From positions 10,086,501 through 10,150,500 of the forward strand of contig NZ_CP108514.1 of NCBI RefSeq assembly GCF_035989305.1: a DNA stretch of 64,000 nucleotides. Direction: 5' to 3'. Origin of the DNA: Streptomyces sp. NBC_01233 (GTDB lineage Bacteria > Actinomycetota > Actinomycetes > Streptomycetales > Streptomycetaceae). The notes below the pieces were generated by a model. It was given only the letters and a program-made list of their open reading frames with translations, was not told the origin of the DNA and did no database searches. The position numbers and the translations under genes were made by a program. This document shows positions 53,535 through 63,180 of the stretch, one piece after another; positions within the stretch are counted from its first letter, which is position 1, and each line of letters begins with the position of its first letter.

Positions 53535-55124
53535 TCACGGCGCCGGGGACCTCTTCGGCTCCTGGTCGCGTGGCGGACTCTGACAGGTCACGTCCCTCGC
53601 GGGGAGCCGGCCTGTGGCGAGGTACGTGTTGACGGGGTCGTTGGCGCAGGAGGTGGGGTCGGTGAGGTACACGCCGTGGCCCTGCCCGCCCTTCGCCAGC
53701 ACCATCCGCGAGCCCTTCAGAGCGCGGTGCAGGCCCTGACCGCTGCTGAGCGGGGTCATCGGATCCCACTCGTTCTGCACGGTCAGCACCTTCGCCTGGT
53801 GCGTCATGGGCGTCGCGGCCTCCGACGGCCGCTGCCAGAAGGCGCAGGGCTTGATGTTCGACGCGAAGTCCCCGTACAGCGGGTACTTCACCTTGTCCTG
53901 GACCGCGTCCCGCGCGTACTGCTCGGGGTCGCGCGGCCAGTTCTCCGTGTCCCCGCACACCACGGACCAGTAGACGGCGGTGGCGTTGTCACCGGGGACG
54001 GCCTCTGGGGCGGGCCCGTTGCCCGGCGCGGGGGCGGCCGCCGTGTCGGTATCCGGCCCGGTGGCCCCCCGGCCGCCGGCGAGGAGCCTCTTCACGCCCG
54101 GCACCCCGGCGTCCGTCGGCAGAGGTGTCCGCTCGGCCGCGGCTTTGAGGGACCTCGTGATGATCGAGGCCTCAACCGGGGAGTAGAACACTCCCGGGTC
54201 CCGGATGTCGTCACCCGTGATCTTCTGCCCGAAGTAGTCGATCGGCTCTCGGTCGGCGCGCGCCACCAGTGCCCAGAACGTGTCGGACACCGCCTCGGGG
54301 GTCGCGCCGAGGCCGTATTCGGCCGAGCGCTCCGCAGCCCACTGCGTCCACCGCTCGAAGGCCGGCCCGGCGCTGGTCGCCCACACCTGGAACATGCCGC
54401 GCCAGATGCTGTGCGGGTCCACTCCGCTGTCCAGCACGAAGCGGTCCGTCCGCTGCGGGAACATCTGGGAGTACACCGCGCCGAGGTAGGTCCCGTACGA
54501 GTAGCCCAGGTACGAGATCTTGCGCTCGCCCAGCGCGGCGCGGATCACGTCCATGTCGCGGGCCGTGTTGCGGGTGGTGATGTACGGGAGCACGTCACCT
54601 GCCTTCTCACGGCACTCGTCCGCGACGTTGCGCGCCCACGCCACGTCCGAGGCGAAGCGCTCGGGTCGGTACGCCCCGCCGATGCCCGTCTCGGATTGGT
54701 TCAGCCCGCAGGTGACCGGGCTGCTGGCCCCGACGCCGCGCGGGTCGAAGCCGATGAGGTCGTAGCGGTCCCGTACGTCCTTGGGCATCTCCGTGCTCAT
54801 CCGCATCGGCCGGTTGAGTCCGGTGGTGCCGGGTCCGCCCGGGTTGAGGAGCATGACGCCGTGCCGCTTGGCCGGGTTCTCGCTCTTCACCCGGGATATC
54901 GCAAGGTCGATCGTGGGGCCTTGGGGGCGCTTGTAGTCGAGCGGGACCTTGAGGGTCGCGCACTCGTAGGCCGCCGGTTTGTCTGCACTGCAGCGGTGCC
55001 AGGCGGGCTTCTGGCTCATGTACTCGGGGGTGGGCTGGGCAGCGGATGCCTGGGGAACGGCCAGCTGGGACAGGGCGGTTGCGATGAGTCCGGCGGTGGC
55101 TAACAGCGGTGTGAGGCGCTTCAT
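53535..55124 (-). CDS. secreted S33-family alpha/beta hydrolase (tripeptidyl aminopeptidase-like)
   Basis: A 529-aa exported peptidase. A signal peptide (MKRLTPLLATAGLIATALSQ) ends near SAAQ. LLNPGGPGTTG forms the oxyanion loop, Ser is in YLGYSYGTYLGAVYSQMFP, Asp in VQNEWDPMTPLS and His in KGGQGHGVYLTD; the Cys-containing TAP-like C-terminal domain is present. Streptomyces enzymes of this type release N-terminal di- or tripeptides outside the cell. ATG 55124 follows AGAGGGG. Complete. Confidence 0.92.
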   Translation of the reverse strand: MKRLTPLLATAGLIATALSQLAVPQASAAQPTPEYMSQKPAWHRCSADKPAAYECATLKVPLDYKRPQGPTIDLAISRVKSENPAKRHGVMLLNPGGPGTTGLNRPMRMSTEMPKDVRDRYDLIGFDPRGVGASSPVTCGLNQSETGIGGAYRPERFASDVAWARNVADECREKAGDVLPYITTRNTARDMDVIRAALGERKISYLGYSYGTYLGAVYSQMFPQRTDRFVLDSGVDPHSIWRGMFQVWATSAGPAFERWTQWAAERSAEYGLGATPEAVSDTFWALVARADREPIDYFGQKITGDDIRDPGVFYSPVEASIITRSLKAAAERTPLPTDAGVPGVKRLLAGGRGATGPDTDTAAAPAPGNGPAPEAVPGDNATAVYWSVVCGDTENWPRDPEQYARDAVQDKVKYPLYGDFASNIKPCAFWQRPSEAATPMTHQAKVLTVQNEWDPMTPLSSGQGLHRALKGSRMVLAKGGQGHGVYLTDPTSCANDPVNTYLATGRLPARDVTCQSPPRDQEPKRSPAP

Positions 55125-55429
55125 GCGTGCGGTGCCCCTCTTTCGGAGATTGCGTGCCTGCCCACCGTGTTGCATCGGTGGGCGGGGCGAATCCCTCGTA
55201 AGGGCCACTCCATGTACAACTCACGTACCATGCGACATTCGGACAGTTGGCCGAGATGCGGCAGTGGGCCTGACGGCGCGTCGGCCGGACCGCGCCAGTC
55301 CGACAGAGCCTTCGGGATCTGCGCGATAGCACGGATCTACCCCGGCTCCCATACCAGGAGCTACGGACTCAGGGCGGCTGGTGAACTCCCAGATACCCAT
55401 GGGACTCGCCGATTCCATGTCGCCGATCG

Positions 55430-55690
55430 CGACGAGAGGGAGCTTCCAGGAGGCGGCGAGCAGAGATGCCGCGAGGCATCCGCGTCGACATTCACGACGG
55501 CCTGCACGTCCGCGATGCTCACCAGCTTCGCGGTGCTCCCGCTGTCCTCATCGGATCCCACTTCGATGAGGGGCTCGGTCATCCCACCCCATCGGTGGCT
55601 GGCCGTCCGCACGGCGGCGCGGAAGCCGTCCGTGCTTCCTTCGGCAATGAGGCAGACGACCCGCGCGGGCAGTACCGAGACCTCGATGAG
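55430..55690 (-). pseudogene. gene remnant of unknown type
   Basis: A minus-strand frame reads RLIEVSVLPARVVCLIAEGS, TDGFRAAVRTASHRWGGMTE and KLVSIADVQAVVNVDADA, which looks like real protein, but begins immediately after an in-frame TGA and has no start codon, and the C-terminal part is not protein-like. Probably a truncated gene. Confidence 0.35.
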
Positions 55691-55806
55691 GCGGTGTCAG
55701 ACGTACTCCTGATGTGCCATGTGGCCACCCAACCAGAAGGTACTTCGGGAGGGGGCTGCAATGCGCTGTTGGCCGCGTTCGACCAGGGGGTGGTCGTCGC
55801 TTCCTT

Positions 55807-55850
55807 GGGGTGTGGGGTGTGGGGTGTGTGTGGGGGTGTGGGGTTCGGGG
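55807..55850 (+). repeat. G-run tract with G-quadruplex potential
   Basis: Six runs of four or five G separated by 3-7 nt (GGGGTGTGGGGTGTGGGG and onwards). The purine strand is the plus strand. It lies in a region without genes, about 180 bp before the VOC gene. Confidence 0.7.
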
Positions 55851-56027
55851 TGTGGTGCGTGGCCGGCGGCGGCGGGGGCGCGGCCCGGGGATGCGGGGGG
55901 AACGGGAGCACTGGCAGGAAACGAAAGCGGTGCTCTCCGCGTGACATGCCCGTGAACGTCCGGGCGTGTCCGGATCGATCAGGAATCGAGAAGCGCGGTT
56001 CACGAAGCCACCTCTAGCCTGCTCACC

Positions 56028-56438
56028 ATGGACATCACCATTCACACGACTTCTCTTCCGCACGACGACCCGGACGCGTCGCTCGCCTTCTACCGCGACG
56101 TCCTCGGCTTCGAGGTCCGCAGCGATGTCGGGCAGGGCAGGATGCGCTGGATCACGGTCGGCCCGGCCGGTCAGCCGGGCACGTCGATCCTTCTGGCGCC
56201 GCCTGCCGCCGATCCCGGCATCACCGAGGACGAGCGCCGCACGATCACCGAGATGATGGCCAAGGGCACCTACGGCTGGATCCTGCTGGCCACCCCGGAC
56301 CTCAACGCCACGTTCGAGAAGGTGCAGGCCGGTGACACTGAGGTCGTCCAGGAGCCGACCGAGCAGCCGTACGGCGTCCGCGACTGCGCGTTCCGCGACC
56401 CCGCGGGCAACCTGGTCCGCATTCAGGAGCTGCGCTGA
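56028..56438 (+). CDS. VOC family protein (glyoxalase-like)
   Basis: A 136-aa vicinal-oxygen-chelate protein. The two beta-alpha-beta units start TTSLPHDDPDASLAFYRDVL and WILLATPDLNATFEKVQAGD; the closing CAFRDPAGNLVRIQE has the metal Glu. Such proteins act as small-molecule detoxifiers or binding proteins. It is followed by an AraC regulator and a second VOC protein. Function unspecified. Confidence 0.9.
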   Translation: MDITIHTTSLPHDDPDASLAFYRDVLGFEVRSDVGQGRMRWITVGPAGQPGTSILLAPPAADPGITEDERRTITEMMAKGTYGWILLATPDLNATFEKVQAGDTEVVQEPTEQPYGVRDCAFRDPAGNLVRIQELR

Positions 56439-56634
56439 GCTGTGCTCGACATCGCGACCACCCACAAGGAACGCGGCGGCGCACCAGAGCACAAGTGACC
56501 GCCCTGCCGGTCGCCCGCCCGGGCCGCGTCCGGGTCCTCGTCGAACCGGTCATGAGCCCGGACCCCGTCTCGCTGCCGTCCGGCAGTTGCTCGACCGGCG
56601 GCTGGTCGAGTGCGGCGGGCCGGTCCACACCACC

Positions 56635-56676
56635 GAGCGTCTGCTGTGCCCGCCGAGGCGGGCACAGCAGACGCTC
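56635..56676. terminator. 19-bp perfect hairpin
   Basis: An exact 19-bp inverted repeat (GAGCGTCTGCTGTGCCCGC and complement) around a CGAG loop. It lies between the first VOC gene and the AraC gene. It could end transcription of the former or be a regulatory site for the latter. Confidence 0.7.
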
Positions 56677-56724
56677 GAAGACGCCGATGGAAATGGAAGA
56701 CGAAAAACGAAGGGGAGGGTCCTC

Positions 56725-57246
56725 ATGTGCAAACCTGAATGGCGGCGTGCACGCGTCCAGGCGCAGCGCCTGGCTGATCTCGCGCGCCTGCGCCGCGTCC
56801 GCGACCGGATCGACAGGGAATACGCACAGCCGTTGAACGTGGAGGCGCTCGCCCACGATGTGAACATGTCCGCCGGGCACCTGAGTCGGCAGTTCCGGGC
56901 CGCCTACGGTGAGTCGCCGTACGCGTACCTGATGACGCGTCGCATCGAGAGGGCGACGGCGCTGCTGCGGCGGGGCGACCTCAGCGTCACCGAGGTCTGC
57001 TTCGCGGTCGGCTGCGCGTCGCTGGGAACGTTCACCACCCGCTTCACCGAGCTGGTCGGCATGCCGCCCGGAGCCTTCCGGCGCCAGGCCGCGGATACCG
57101 CGGCCGACCATGCCGATGCTGCGGGTACGGCCCGCGATGAGGGGTCGGCGATCAAGGTAGAGGGGATGCCGGCGTGCGTGGCGAAGCAAGTCTCAAGACC
57201 GGTCAGGAATCGAGAAGCCCCGGCCACCGCACAGCCCCTAGCGTGA
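56725..57246 (+). CDS. short AraC family regulator
   Basis: A 173-aa protein that is essentially only an AraC DNA-binding domain: LNVEALAHDVNMSAGHLSRQ and VTEVCFAVGCASLGTFTTRF are the two HTH units. A free C-terminal tail follows. The AGGGGAGGG ribosome site sits before the ATG. Its stop overlaps the start of the next VOC gene, so both are co-translated; it probably regulates the flanking VOC genes. Confidence 0.88.
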   Translation: MCKPEWRRARVQAQRLADLARLRRVRDRIDREYAQPLNVEALAHDVNMSAGHLSRQFRAAYGESPYAYLMTRRIERATALLRRGDLSVTEVCFAVGCASLGTFTTRFTELVGMPPGAFRRQAADTAADHADAAGTARDEGSAIKVEGMPACVAKQVSRPVRNREAPATAQPLA

Positions 57247-57251
57247 TGGTC

Positions 57252-57911
57252 ATGGCAACCACCGCTTCCACCGCAGCCAACCCCTCTCTCGCGTCCGTCA
57301 CCCTTGAGGTGGCCGACCCCGAGGCCGCCCGCCGCTTCTACAGCGACTTCGGCGTGGACACGTACATACGCCTGCGGGCGTCCGAGGCGCACTCCACCGG
57401 ATTCCGTGGCTTCACCCTGGCGCTCACCGTGTCCGGGCCGGCCACCGTCGACGGCTTCGTCGACGCCGCCGTGGACGCCGGCGCCACGGTCCTGAAGCCC
57501 GCCACGAAGTCGCTGTGGGGCTACAGCGGCGTCGTCCAGGCCCCGGACGGGACGATCTGGAAGATCGCGACCTCGGCGAAGAAGGACACCGGCCCCGCCA
57601 CCCGCGAGATCGACGAGATCGTCCTGCTGATCGGCGTCGAGGACGTGAAGGCCACCAAGCAGTTCTACGCCAGCCGGGGCCTGACCGTGGCCAAGAGCGT
57701 CGGCGGCAAGTACGCCGAGTTCGCCCCCGGTCAGTCCAGCCCCGTCAAGCTGGCGCTGTACAAACGCCGCGCCCTGGCCAAGGACCTCGGCGTCCCCGCC
57801 GACGGCACCGGCTCGCACCGCATCGTCCTCGGCAGCACCGCCGACACCTTCACCGACCCGGACGGGTTCGCCTGGGAGGCTGCCGCGTCGCTCGCCCCCA
57901 AGCCGTCCTGA
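57252..57911 (+). CDS. VOC family protein, two glyoxalase-like halves
   Basis: A 219-aa protein with tandem VOC halves: ASVTLEVADPEAARRFYSDF to QAPDGTIWKIAT, and DEIVLLIGVEDVKATKQFYA to FTDPDGFAWEAAA. This resembles actinobacterial 'glyoxalase' proteins that act on or bind small electrophiles. ATG 57246, which overlaps the AraC stop, is an alternative start. Confidence 0.88.
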   Translation: MATTASTAANPSLASVTLEVADPEAARRFYSDFGVDTYIRLRASEAHSTGFRGFTLALTVSGPATVDGFVDAAVDAGATVLKPATKSLWGYSGVVQAPDGTIWKIATSAKKDTGPATREIDEIVLLIGVEDVKATKQFYASRGLTVAKSVGGKYAEFAPGQSSPVKLALYKRRALAKDLGVPADGTGSHRIVLGSTADTFTDPDGFAWEAAASLAPKPS

Positions 57912-58560
57912 CTCCCGGCCCTGCCATACCGATCGACCGGCCAACACGCGCCGACGTGACAGCCGGACTCTCGCCCGGATGCCCGGCACGGGCCCGGGTC
58001 ACGCCACGGAAACTCGGGGCTTGACATACCGGCGCTCCCGGCCCGTCACCGGCCGCAGGTGGTGGTCCACCACTCCCGGCTCACCATGGACCCTCGCGTC
58101 ACCTATCCGAGGGGCGCGACGGGGCCGTCCGTGGCGCTCTCGGGCACAGGTGCGGCACACGGTGATCGTCATGCGCCGCCGGTCGGGTGCGGGGCGGGGT
58201 GGCCGGGATCCGGATGCCGCACCTGCCGAGCAGCCGGTGCGGGAAGCCGGTGGTCCGCGGGCTGCGTCCGCGGGCACGGCCCCCAAGCGCTCCTGGGGCC
58301 CCTGCCCGAGGGCCTGAAAGTCCCCGTGATCTCGATCTCGGCGACCGTGCCCGCGCCCTGGAACAGCCGAAGGCGTACCCGGCCGCGCACTCCCAGAGAG
58401 TGCCGATGATCTCGGACGTCCTGCCGGAGCACGAAGCGGGCCTCCTGGTCGGCTCCCGCCCGTGGCCACTGCCCGCCACCCGCATGCAGGTGTGGTGCAC
58501 AGCCGCGGACCGCCGGAACCCGTTCTCGTGGACCAGGCCGACGATGTCCGTGGACCGCCC
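57912..58560 (-). other. 650-bp region without a recognisable gene
   Basis: Several open frames exist on both strands but are low-complexity and contradict each other. One minus-strand stretch near 58330-58550 shows possible protein character (GTVAEIEITGTFRPSG) without a start. I call no gene here. Confidence 0.35.
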
Positions 58561-59337
58561 TCAGCCTGTCCTGTCCCCGGGGCGGGGCACGGTGAGATAG
58601 GGCCTGTGACTGCCGGAGCCCGTCGACACCCTGAGGACCGTTCCGTACCGGGCGCGGAGGTCCGCGATGGACGGCGGCCGGGCCGGGTCGGTGGCGCAGC
58701 GGGAGTACGGGATCGGGATGATGTCGGCCGGGCATGAGTGATCGTCCGCGACCTGGCCCGACTGCGGCGGGTTGCCGGGCAGAGGCGGATAGTCCCAGCC
58801 GACGGACAGGTCCCCGGCCTCGGACTTCAGGTACGGCGCCGGCATCAGGAGCCCGCCCGACTCCTGGGGGAACACGCCTTGCTGCTGGTGGTACATCAGC
58901 GCGTAGTCCAGGGATCCTCCCGAGGCGCTCCCGGGGCCGTTGACGTTCTTCGACCAGGTGGTGATGCCCGAGGCGCCGATGCGGCGCAGGACCTCGGTGA
59001 TGTCACCCTCGACCCCGTACACGGCATCCGCGCTCATCGAACAGGACATCAGGTGGACGGTGGCCTCCTCCTTGAAGCCCCCGTCACTCGGCCCGGTACA
59101 CACGTCCGAGACCACCGTGAAGCCCGGGCGCAGCCCCTCGATCCCGTCGAAGCGGCCCAGCAGCGCGCGGAGCCTCACCTCCTCGGCATCCCGCTTGTGC
59201 TGCGCCCCGGCGGTAGTGGCCATGGCGCGCAGCTCCCCGTCATCGGGCAGCGTGGAGCAGCCGCTCGTCAGGGCCGCCGCACCGAGTGCTGCCACGATGC
59301 CCGCCAGGCGCCTCCTGGGTCCCCTCGTCCGTCCCAT
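58561..59337 (-). CDS. hypothetical lipoprotein
   Basis: A 258-aa exported protein with lipobox ALTSGC near residue 27. The mature domain contains FTVVSDVCTGPSDGGFKEEA, VHLMSCSMSADAVYGVEGDI and ITTWSKNVNGPGSASGGSLD; three or four Cys are likely disulfide-bonded. ATG 59337 follows GGGGCGGGG. No family recognised. Confidence 0.7.
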   Translation of the reverse strand: MGRTRGPRRRLAGIVAALGAAALTSGCSTLPDDGELRAMATTAGAQHKRDAEEVRLRALLGRFDGIEGLRPGFTVVSDVCTGPSDGGFKEEATVHLMSCSMSADAVYGVEGDITEVLRRIGASGITTWSKNVNGPGSASGGSLDYALMYHQQQGVFPQESGGLLMPAPYLKSEAGDLSVGWDYPPLPGNPPQSGQVADDHSCPADIIPIPYSRCATDPARPPSIADLRARYGTVLRVSTGSGSHRPYLTVPRPGDRTG

Positions 59338-60060
59338 CCCCGCCCCCGTCCCATCGGTTCCGAGGCCTACCCTCGCTCCCGGCCGGACACGGGCGCATGA
59401 GTACGCGTACTCACCCGCAGCGACCGCCAGCACTTTCAGCCGTTCCGTGGTGAGTCTGGCGCGCCTGCTCCTGGTGTTGGTGAGCCAGATGCCGAGCTTG
59501 ACCTCGCTCCCGTCCTCCAGGACTTCTACGTGAGCTCCTGGGAACGGTCACCGAGCTGGTACGGGCGGTGCATTGGGCGAGGGCGGCTGCGCCCCGCTCG
59601 AAGGCCCCTGAGCCGCCCTTGCGCGCCGTGGCGGGGGTCTTCTGCTCCGGCGCCATGGGTTGGAAGCCGAGGTGTTTTCGAGGCATTCGCGCTGTCCGTC
59701 CATGAGCCCGGCCTACACAGCGGGCCGGCGTTGCCCAGGTCATCACCCGCGGCGAGCTCTGGTCCCCCGAGCAGCTCACCGAGGCGTCCGACTGGCGCCC
59801 GCGCACCGCCGTCCGGCACCTGGACGGGTACGAGGCGCTGTCCCTGCTCGCGACCGCCGCCCGGACCCGGCGCGTCCGGGCGCCGCCATCGAGCGGCTGC
59901 GCCGCTGGACCGAGGTATGAGCGCACGGGGTGCGCCGGGCAGGAATCACAGGTCGATTCCGCTCACGTCTCGTCACACGTCCGCCCAGGGCTTAGGGTTC
60001 CGTTACCCGGCCGGGTATCAGCGTGAAAACCGATGCCACTCCGCTGGAGGATGACTCTTC
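59338..60060 (+). other. 720-bp region without a confident gene
   Basis: Short frames on both strands, none with a clear start and coherent protein. A piece around 59490-59560 (GEPDAELDLAPVLQDFYVSS) may be a remnant. The end of the stretch holds the promoter of the methyltransferase at 60061. Confidence 0.3.
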
Positions 60061-60996
60061 GTGTCGCACGTTTCACAAGCTTCCGTCACGACCCCCGACG
60101 GTGAGCCGGCCCCGCTCGTCCCCACCACGTACGGCGAGGTCAAAGGGTGGTTCTCGGCGTACGACCAGGTGCTCTTCGACTGGTTCCTGACACGTCAGAA
60201 CAGCGGTGAGGGGCAGCCGGGCGACTTGCTGGAGCTCGGTGCCTTCATGGGGAAGAGCGCGATCTTCCTCGGACGGTACCTCCGGCCCGGTGAGGAGTTC
60301 ACCGTCTGCGACCTCTTCGACTCGCCCGCGACGGACGACTCCAACGTCGCGGAGAACCGCAGCTCCTATCCCACGCTCACGCGGCGCGGCTTCGAGACGA
60401 ACTACCTGGCCTTCCACGAGGCGCTGCCGACGCTGATCCAAGCCCCCACCTCGGTCGTCGCCGACCGGGTCAAGCCGACGAGCTGCCGATTCGTGCACGT
60501 CGACGCCTCGCACCTCTACGAGCACGTCGTCACGGACATCGCGTCCTCGCGTCTCGTCGCGACCCCGGATGCCGTGGTGGTCTTCGACGACTACCGCTCC
60601 GAGCACTGCCCCGGCGTCGCGGCCGCCGTCTGGACCGCCGTGGTCACGGGCGAACTGCACCCGATCTGCGTCTCGGCCTCGAAGCTCTACGCAACCTGGG
60701 GCGACCCGGCGCCCCACCAGGCGGCACTGCTCGCGTGGTTGGAGGAGCGCACCGACCTCTGGCACGGCGTGGACGTGATCGACGGCCGCCCCCTGGTACG
60801 CATCGGGGACCAGGGCGTGGTCGCGCCGGTGCCCCCGCAGCCGCTACACCCCACGCCGCGGGCGGAGCCGGCGCCGGTCCCCGCTCCCGCCGCCGCGCGC
60901 AGGCCCGGTGTCCGCTGGCGCAAGCTGGCCAAGGATCTGCTCCCGCCCGTGGTCACCCGCGCGATCGTCGCCCGGAACCGCCGTCGCAGGGGCTGA
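60061..60996 (+). CDS. class I SAM-dependent methyltransferase (Methyltransf_24-like)
   Basis: A 311-aa protein. GDLLELGAFMGKSAIFLGRY is motif I of the TylF/Methyltransf_24 group, FTVCDLFDSP, SCRFVHVDASHLYEHVVTDI and AVVVFDDYRSEHCPGVAAAV complete it. A basic, Pro/Ala-rich C-terminal tail follows. The GTG start has GGAGGATGAC upstream. The acceptor is probably a sugar or secondary metabolite; unknown. Confidence 0.85.
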   Translation: MSHVSQASVTTPDGEPAPLVPTTYGEVKGWFSAYDQVLFDWFLTRQNSGEGQPGDLLELGAFMGKSAIFLGRYLRPGEEFTVCDLFDSPATDDSNVAENRSSYPTLTRRGFETNYLAFHEALPTLIQAPTSVVADRVKPTSCRFVHVDASHLYEHVVTDIASSRLVATPDAVVVFDDYRSEHCPGVAAAVWTAVVTGELHPICVSASKLYATWGDPAPHQAALLAWLEERTDLWHGVDVIDGRPLVRIGDQGVVAPVPPQPLHPTPRAEPAPVPAPAAARRPGVRWRKLAKDLLPPVVTRAIVARNRRRRG

Positions 60997-61018
60997 CACC
61001 GAAAGGGCTGACACCACA

Positions 61019-61044
61019 CCCCCGGACCTGATCCGGTCCGGGGG
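61019..61044 (+). terminator. hairpin terminator after the methyltransferase
   Basis: A perfect 10-bp stem (CCCCCGGACC and complement) with a 6-nt loop, 22 bp after the stop. Confidence 0.8.
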
Positions 61045-61063
61045 TCGGGGCGGCGTACGCGTG

Positions 61064-61180
61064 TCAGACGCCCCGGTGTACCCGGGCCGCGTGGCCGGCC
61101 TCGGCCTGCTGCCGGGCCTCCAGCGTCTTGCGGGTCTCCTTGCCCCGACCACGGGCCTGCGCTGGCGGGACCTCCAGACC
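61064..61180 (-). pseudogene. short C-terminal remnant
   Basis: The minus-strand frame ends EVPPAQARGRGKETRKTLEA RQQAEAGHAARVHRGV before a stop. It reads like the end of a helical protein, without N-terminus. No identification. Confidence 0.25.
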
Positions 61181-61182
61181 TG

Positions 61183-61362
61183 GTAGCAGGACAGATCCTC
61201 ACTGAAGCCGATGCCAAGACCACCCTCTACCGCAGACTCCGCAGCAGCCTGCCCGACAACTCTCCCGGGCAGCACAACCCCTTCGACCCCTACCGTCAGA
61301 TCCTCGGCACCAAGGTCTACGACCTCCCCGCCCTTTACCGGCCCGGGGATGGCGTCCCGCCA
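61183..61362 (+). pseudogene. gene fragment cut by the IS256-type element
   Basis: The plus-strand frame reads QILTEADAKTTLYRRLRSSL, PDNSPGQHNPFDPYRQILGT and KVYDLPALYRPG, clearly protein-like, and then enters the left end of the IS256 element at 61363. Its start is missing, and the other side of the element does not continue it. Unknown protein. Confidence 0.4.
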
Positions 61363-62762
61363 CGTGGTGTAGCCGATCAAGGGTGAGGTGTGCGCGGGCT
61401 TGCTCGCCGGGCGCACACCCGCGGAGGGCTCGCGCTCTCTGCGCATGAGGTGGGCCACCATGCAACTCTCCGTATTGAACGGCCAGTTCAACAACGGAGG
61501 TGCGAGGTGGCCCTGTCCCAGTCTGACCTATTACGCCTGCTGGAGTCACTACGCTCGGCAGACGGACTCGAACTCGTCCGCGGCATCGCCGAGCGGATGC
61601 TGCAGGAGCTGATCGAGGCCGAGGCCGCTGCCCACATCGGTGCCGGCTGGAACGAGCACACCGAGGCCCGTACCGCCTTGCGCAACGGGCACCGCGAGAA
61701 GACGCTCACCACCCAGGCCGGCGACCTGGAGCTGGCCATCCCCAAACTGCGCGCCGGAAGCTTCTTCCCCAGCCTGCTGGAGCGCCGGCGCCGGATCGAC
61801 CAGGCCCTGTACGCGGTCATCGTGGAGGCCTACGTCCATGGCGTGTCCACCCGGTCGGTGGACGACTTGGTCAAGGCCCTGGGCGCGGACACCGGGATCT
61901 CCAAGAGCGAGGTCTCCCGGATCTGCGCGGACCTGGACGAGCCGCTGACCGCCTTCCGCACCCGGCCGCTGGACCACACCCGCTTCCCCTACATGTACCT
62001 GGACGCCACCTACTGCAAGGCACGCGTGAACCACCAGATCGTCTCTCGCGCCGTGGTCGTCGCCACCGGGATCACCGAGGACGGCGGCCGCGAGGTCCTG
62101 GGCGTCATGGTCGGCGACAGCGAGACCGAGGCGTTCTGGGCCGAGTTCCTGCGCTCCCTGCGCGAACGCGGCCTGACCGGGGTCCGCCTGGTCCTGTCCG
62201 ACAGCCATTCCGGCCTGGTCAAGGCGATCCGCAAGGTCATGCTCGGCGCCGCGTGGCAGAGATGCCGTGTTCATTTCCTGCGAAATGTCTTCGCGGTGAT
62301 TCCGAAGGAGGCGACCGAGATGGTCGCCGCAACCATCCGCACAGTCTTCGCCCAGCCCACCCAGGACGCGGTCCGCACCCAGCTCGACACCGTCGCCGAG
62401 ATGCTCGGCAAGCAGTTCCCCAAGGTCAAACAGATGCTCCTGGACGCCAAGGACGACCTGACCGCCTTCGCGGCCTTCCCGGAACGGCACTGGAAGAAGA
62501 TCCAGTCCACCAACCCGCTCGAACGGATCAACCGCGAGATCAAGCGCCGCACCGACGTCGTCCAGGTCTTCCCCAACGACGACGCCCTCCTGCGACTGGT
62601 CACAGCCGTGCTCTTCGAACTGCACGACGAATGGATCGCCTTCCCCCGCCGCTACCTGCCCGAGGGAAGCATGGACGAGATCTACCCCACCGAGCTCCCT
62701 AAAAGCGCCCCCGCACCACCCAACGCCACCAACGCGCCCACCGAGTGATCGGCTACACCACG
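61363..62762 (+). mobile_element. IS256-type element
   Basis: A 1400-bp element with perfect 17-bp terminal inverted repeats (CGTGGTGTAGCCGATCA at 61363-61379; complement at 62746-62762). No target duplication is seen. It carries an intact mutator-type transposase. Different remnants lie at each side. Confidence 0.85.
61507..62748 (+). CDS. IS256 family (mutator-type) transposase
   Basis: A 413-aa transposase. LQELIEAEAAAHIGAGWNEH, ARTALRNGHREKTLTTQAGD and LAIPKLRAGSFFPSLLERRR are the family N-terminal signature; catalytic Asp is in FPYMYLDATYCKARVN, the second in VLSDSHSGLVKAI, and HFLRNVFAVIP with the Glu in NPLERINREIKRRTDVVQVF. The GTG start has GGAGG upstream. Intact. Confidence 0.93.
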   Translation: MALSQSDLLRLLESLRSADGLELVRGIAERMLQELIEAEAAAHIGAGWNEHTEARTALRNGHREKTLTTQAGDLELAIPKLRAGSFFPSLLERRRRIDQALYAVIVEAYVHGVSTRSVDDLVKALGADTGISKSEVSRICADLDEPLTAFRTRPLDHTRFPYMYLDATYCKARVNHQIVSRAVVVATGITEDGGREVLGVMVGDSETEAFWAEFLRSLRERGLTGVRLVLSDSHSGLVKAIRKVMLGAAWQRCRVHFLRNVFAVIPKEATEMVAATIRTVFAQPTQDAVRTQLDTVAEMLGKQFPKVKQMLLDAKDDLTAFAAFPERHWKKIQSTNPLERINREIKRRTDVVQVFPNDDALLRLVTAVLFELHDEWIAFPRRYLPEGSMDEIYPTELPKSAPAPPNATNAPTE

Positions 62763-62967
62763 AAGGGGGACATGACCGGCCCGGGCGCGGTCCGTGCGCG
62801 TGGTATCGGCCAGGATGCGTGTCCGCCGGGCCTGGTGGGTGTTCGCCTGCGAGGATGGTTCGGCTGGAGTCGGGGGATCCGCTGTGAAGTGAGGGCCCTT
62901 GCGGCTCCGCCCCGCATGCCCCCGGCCGGCACCCCCCCGCTGGCCGGGGCAGGCCCCGGCCAGCCCA

Positions 62968-63180
62968 CCCCCCCGGCTGGTCGGGGCTCTTTGGCTCGGA
63001 GCGGCCGTTCTCCCGGTTCTTCACCGTCTGCGGTGCCGACTTCAACGCGGCCGCGAGCCGGGCCTGCGTGACACCCGCCGGCTCCCGCAGCCGCACCCGC
63101 TCCGCCGCAGACGGCAACCGGGGCTCGCCCTCCAGCAGCGCTGTGTTGCGCGGCCCGGTACCCAACCGCACTGGTTGTTG
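62968..63180 (-). pseudogene. XRE-type HTH protein remnant
   Basis: The minus-strand frame reads EGEPRLPSAAERVRLREPAG, VTQARLAAALKSAPQTVKNR and ENGRSEPKSPD, an XRE-type helix-turn-helix of the kind used in Streptomyces telomere- or plasmid-associated regulators. N- and C-terminal parts are missing. It sits between the IS256 element and the AraC gene. Confidence 0.5.
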
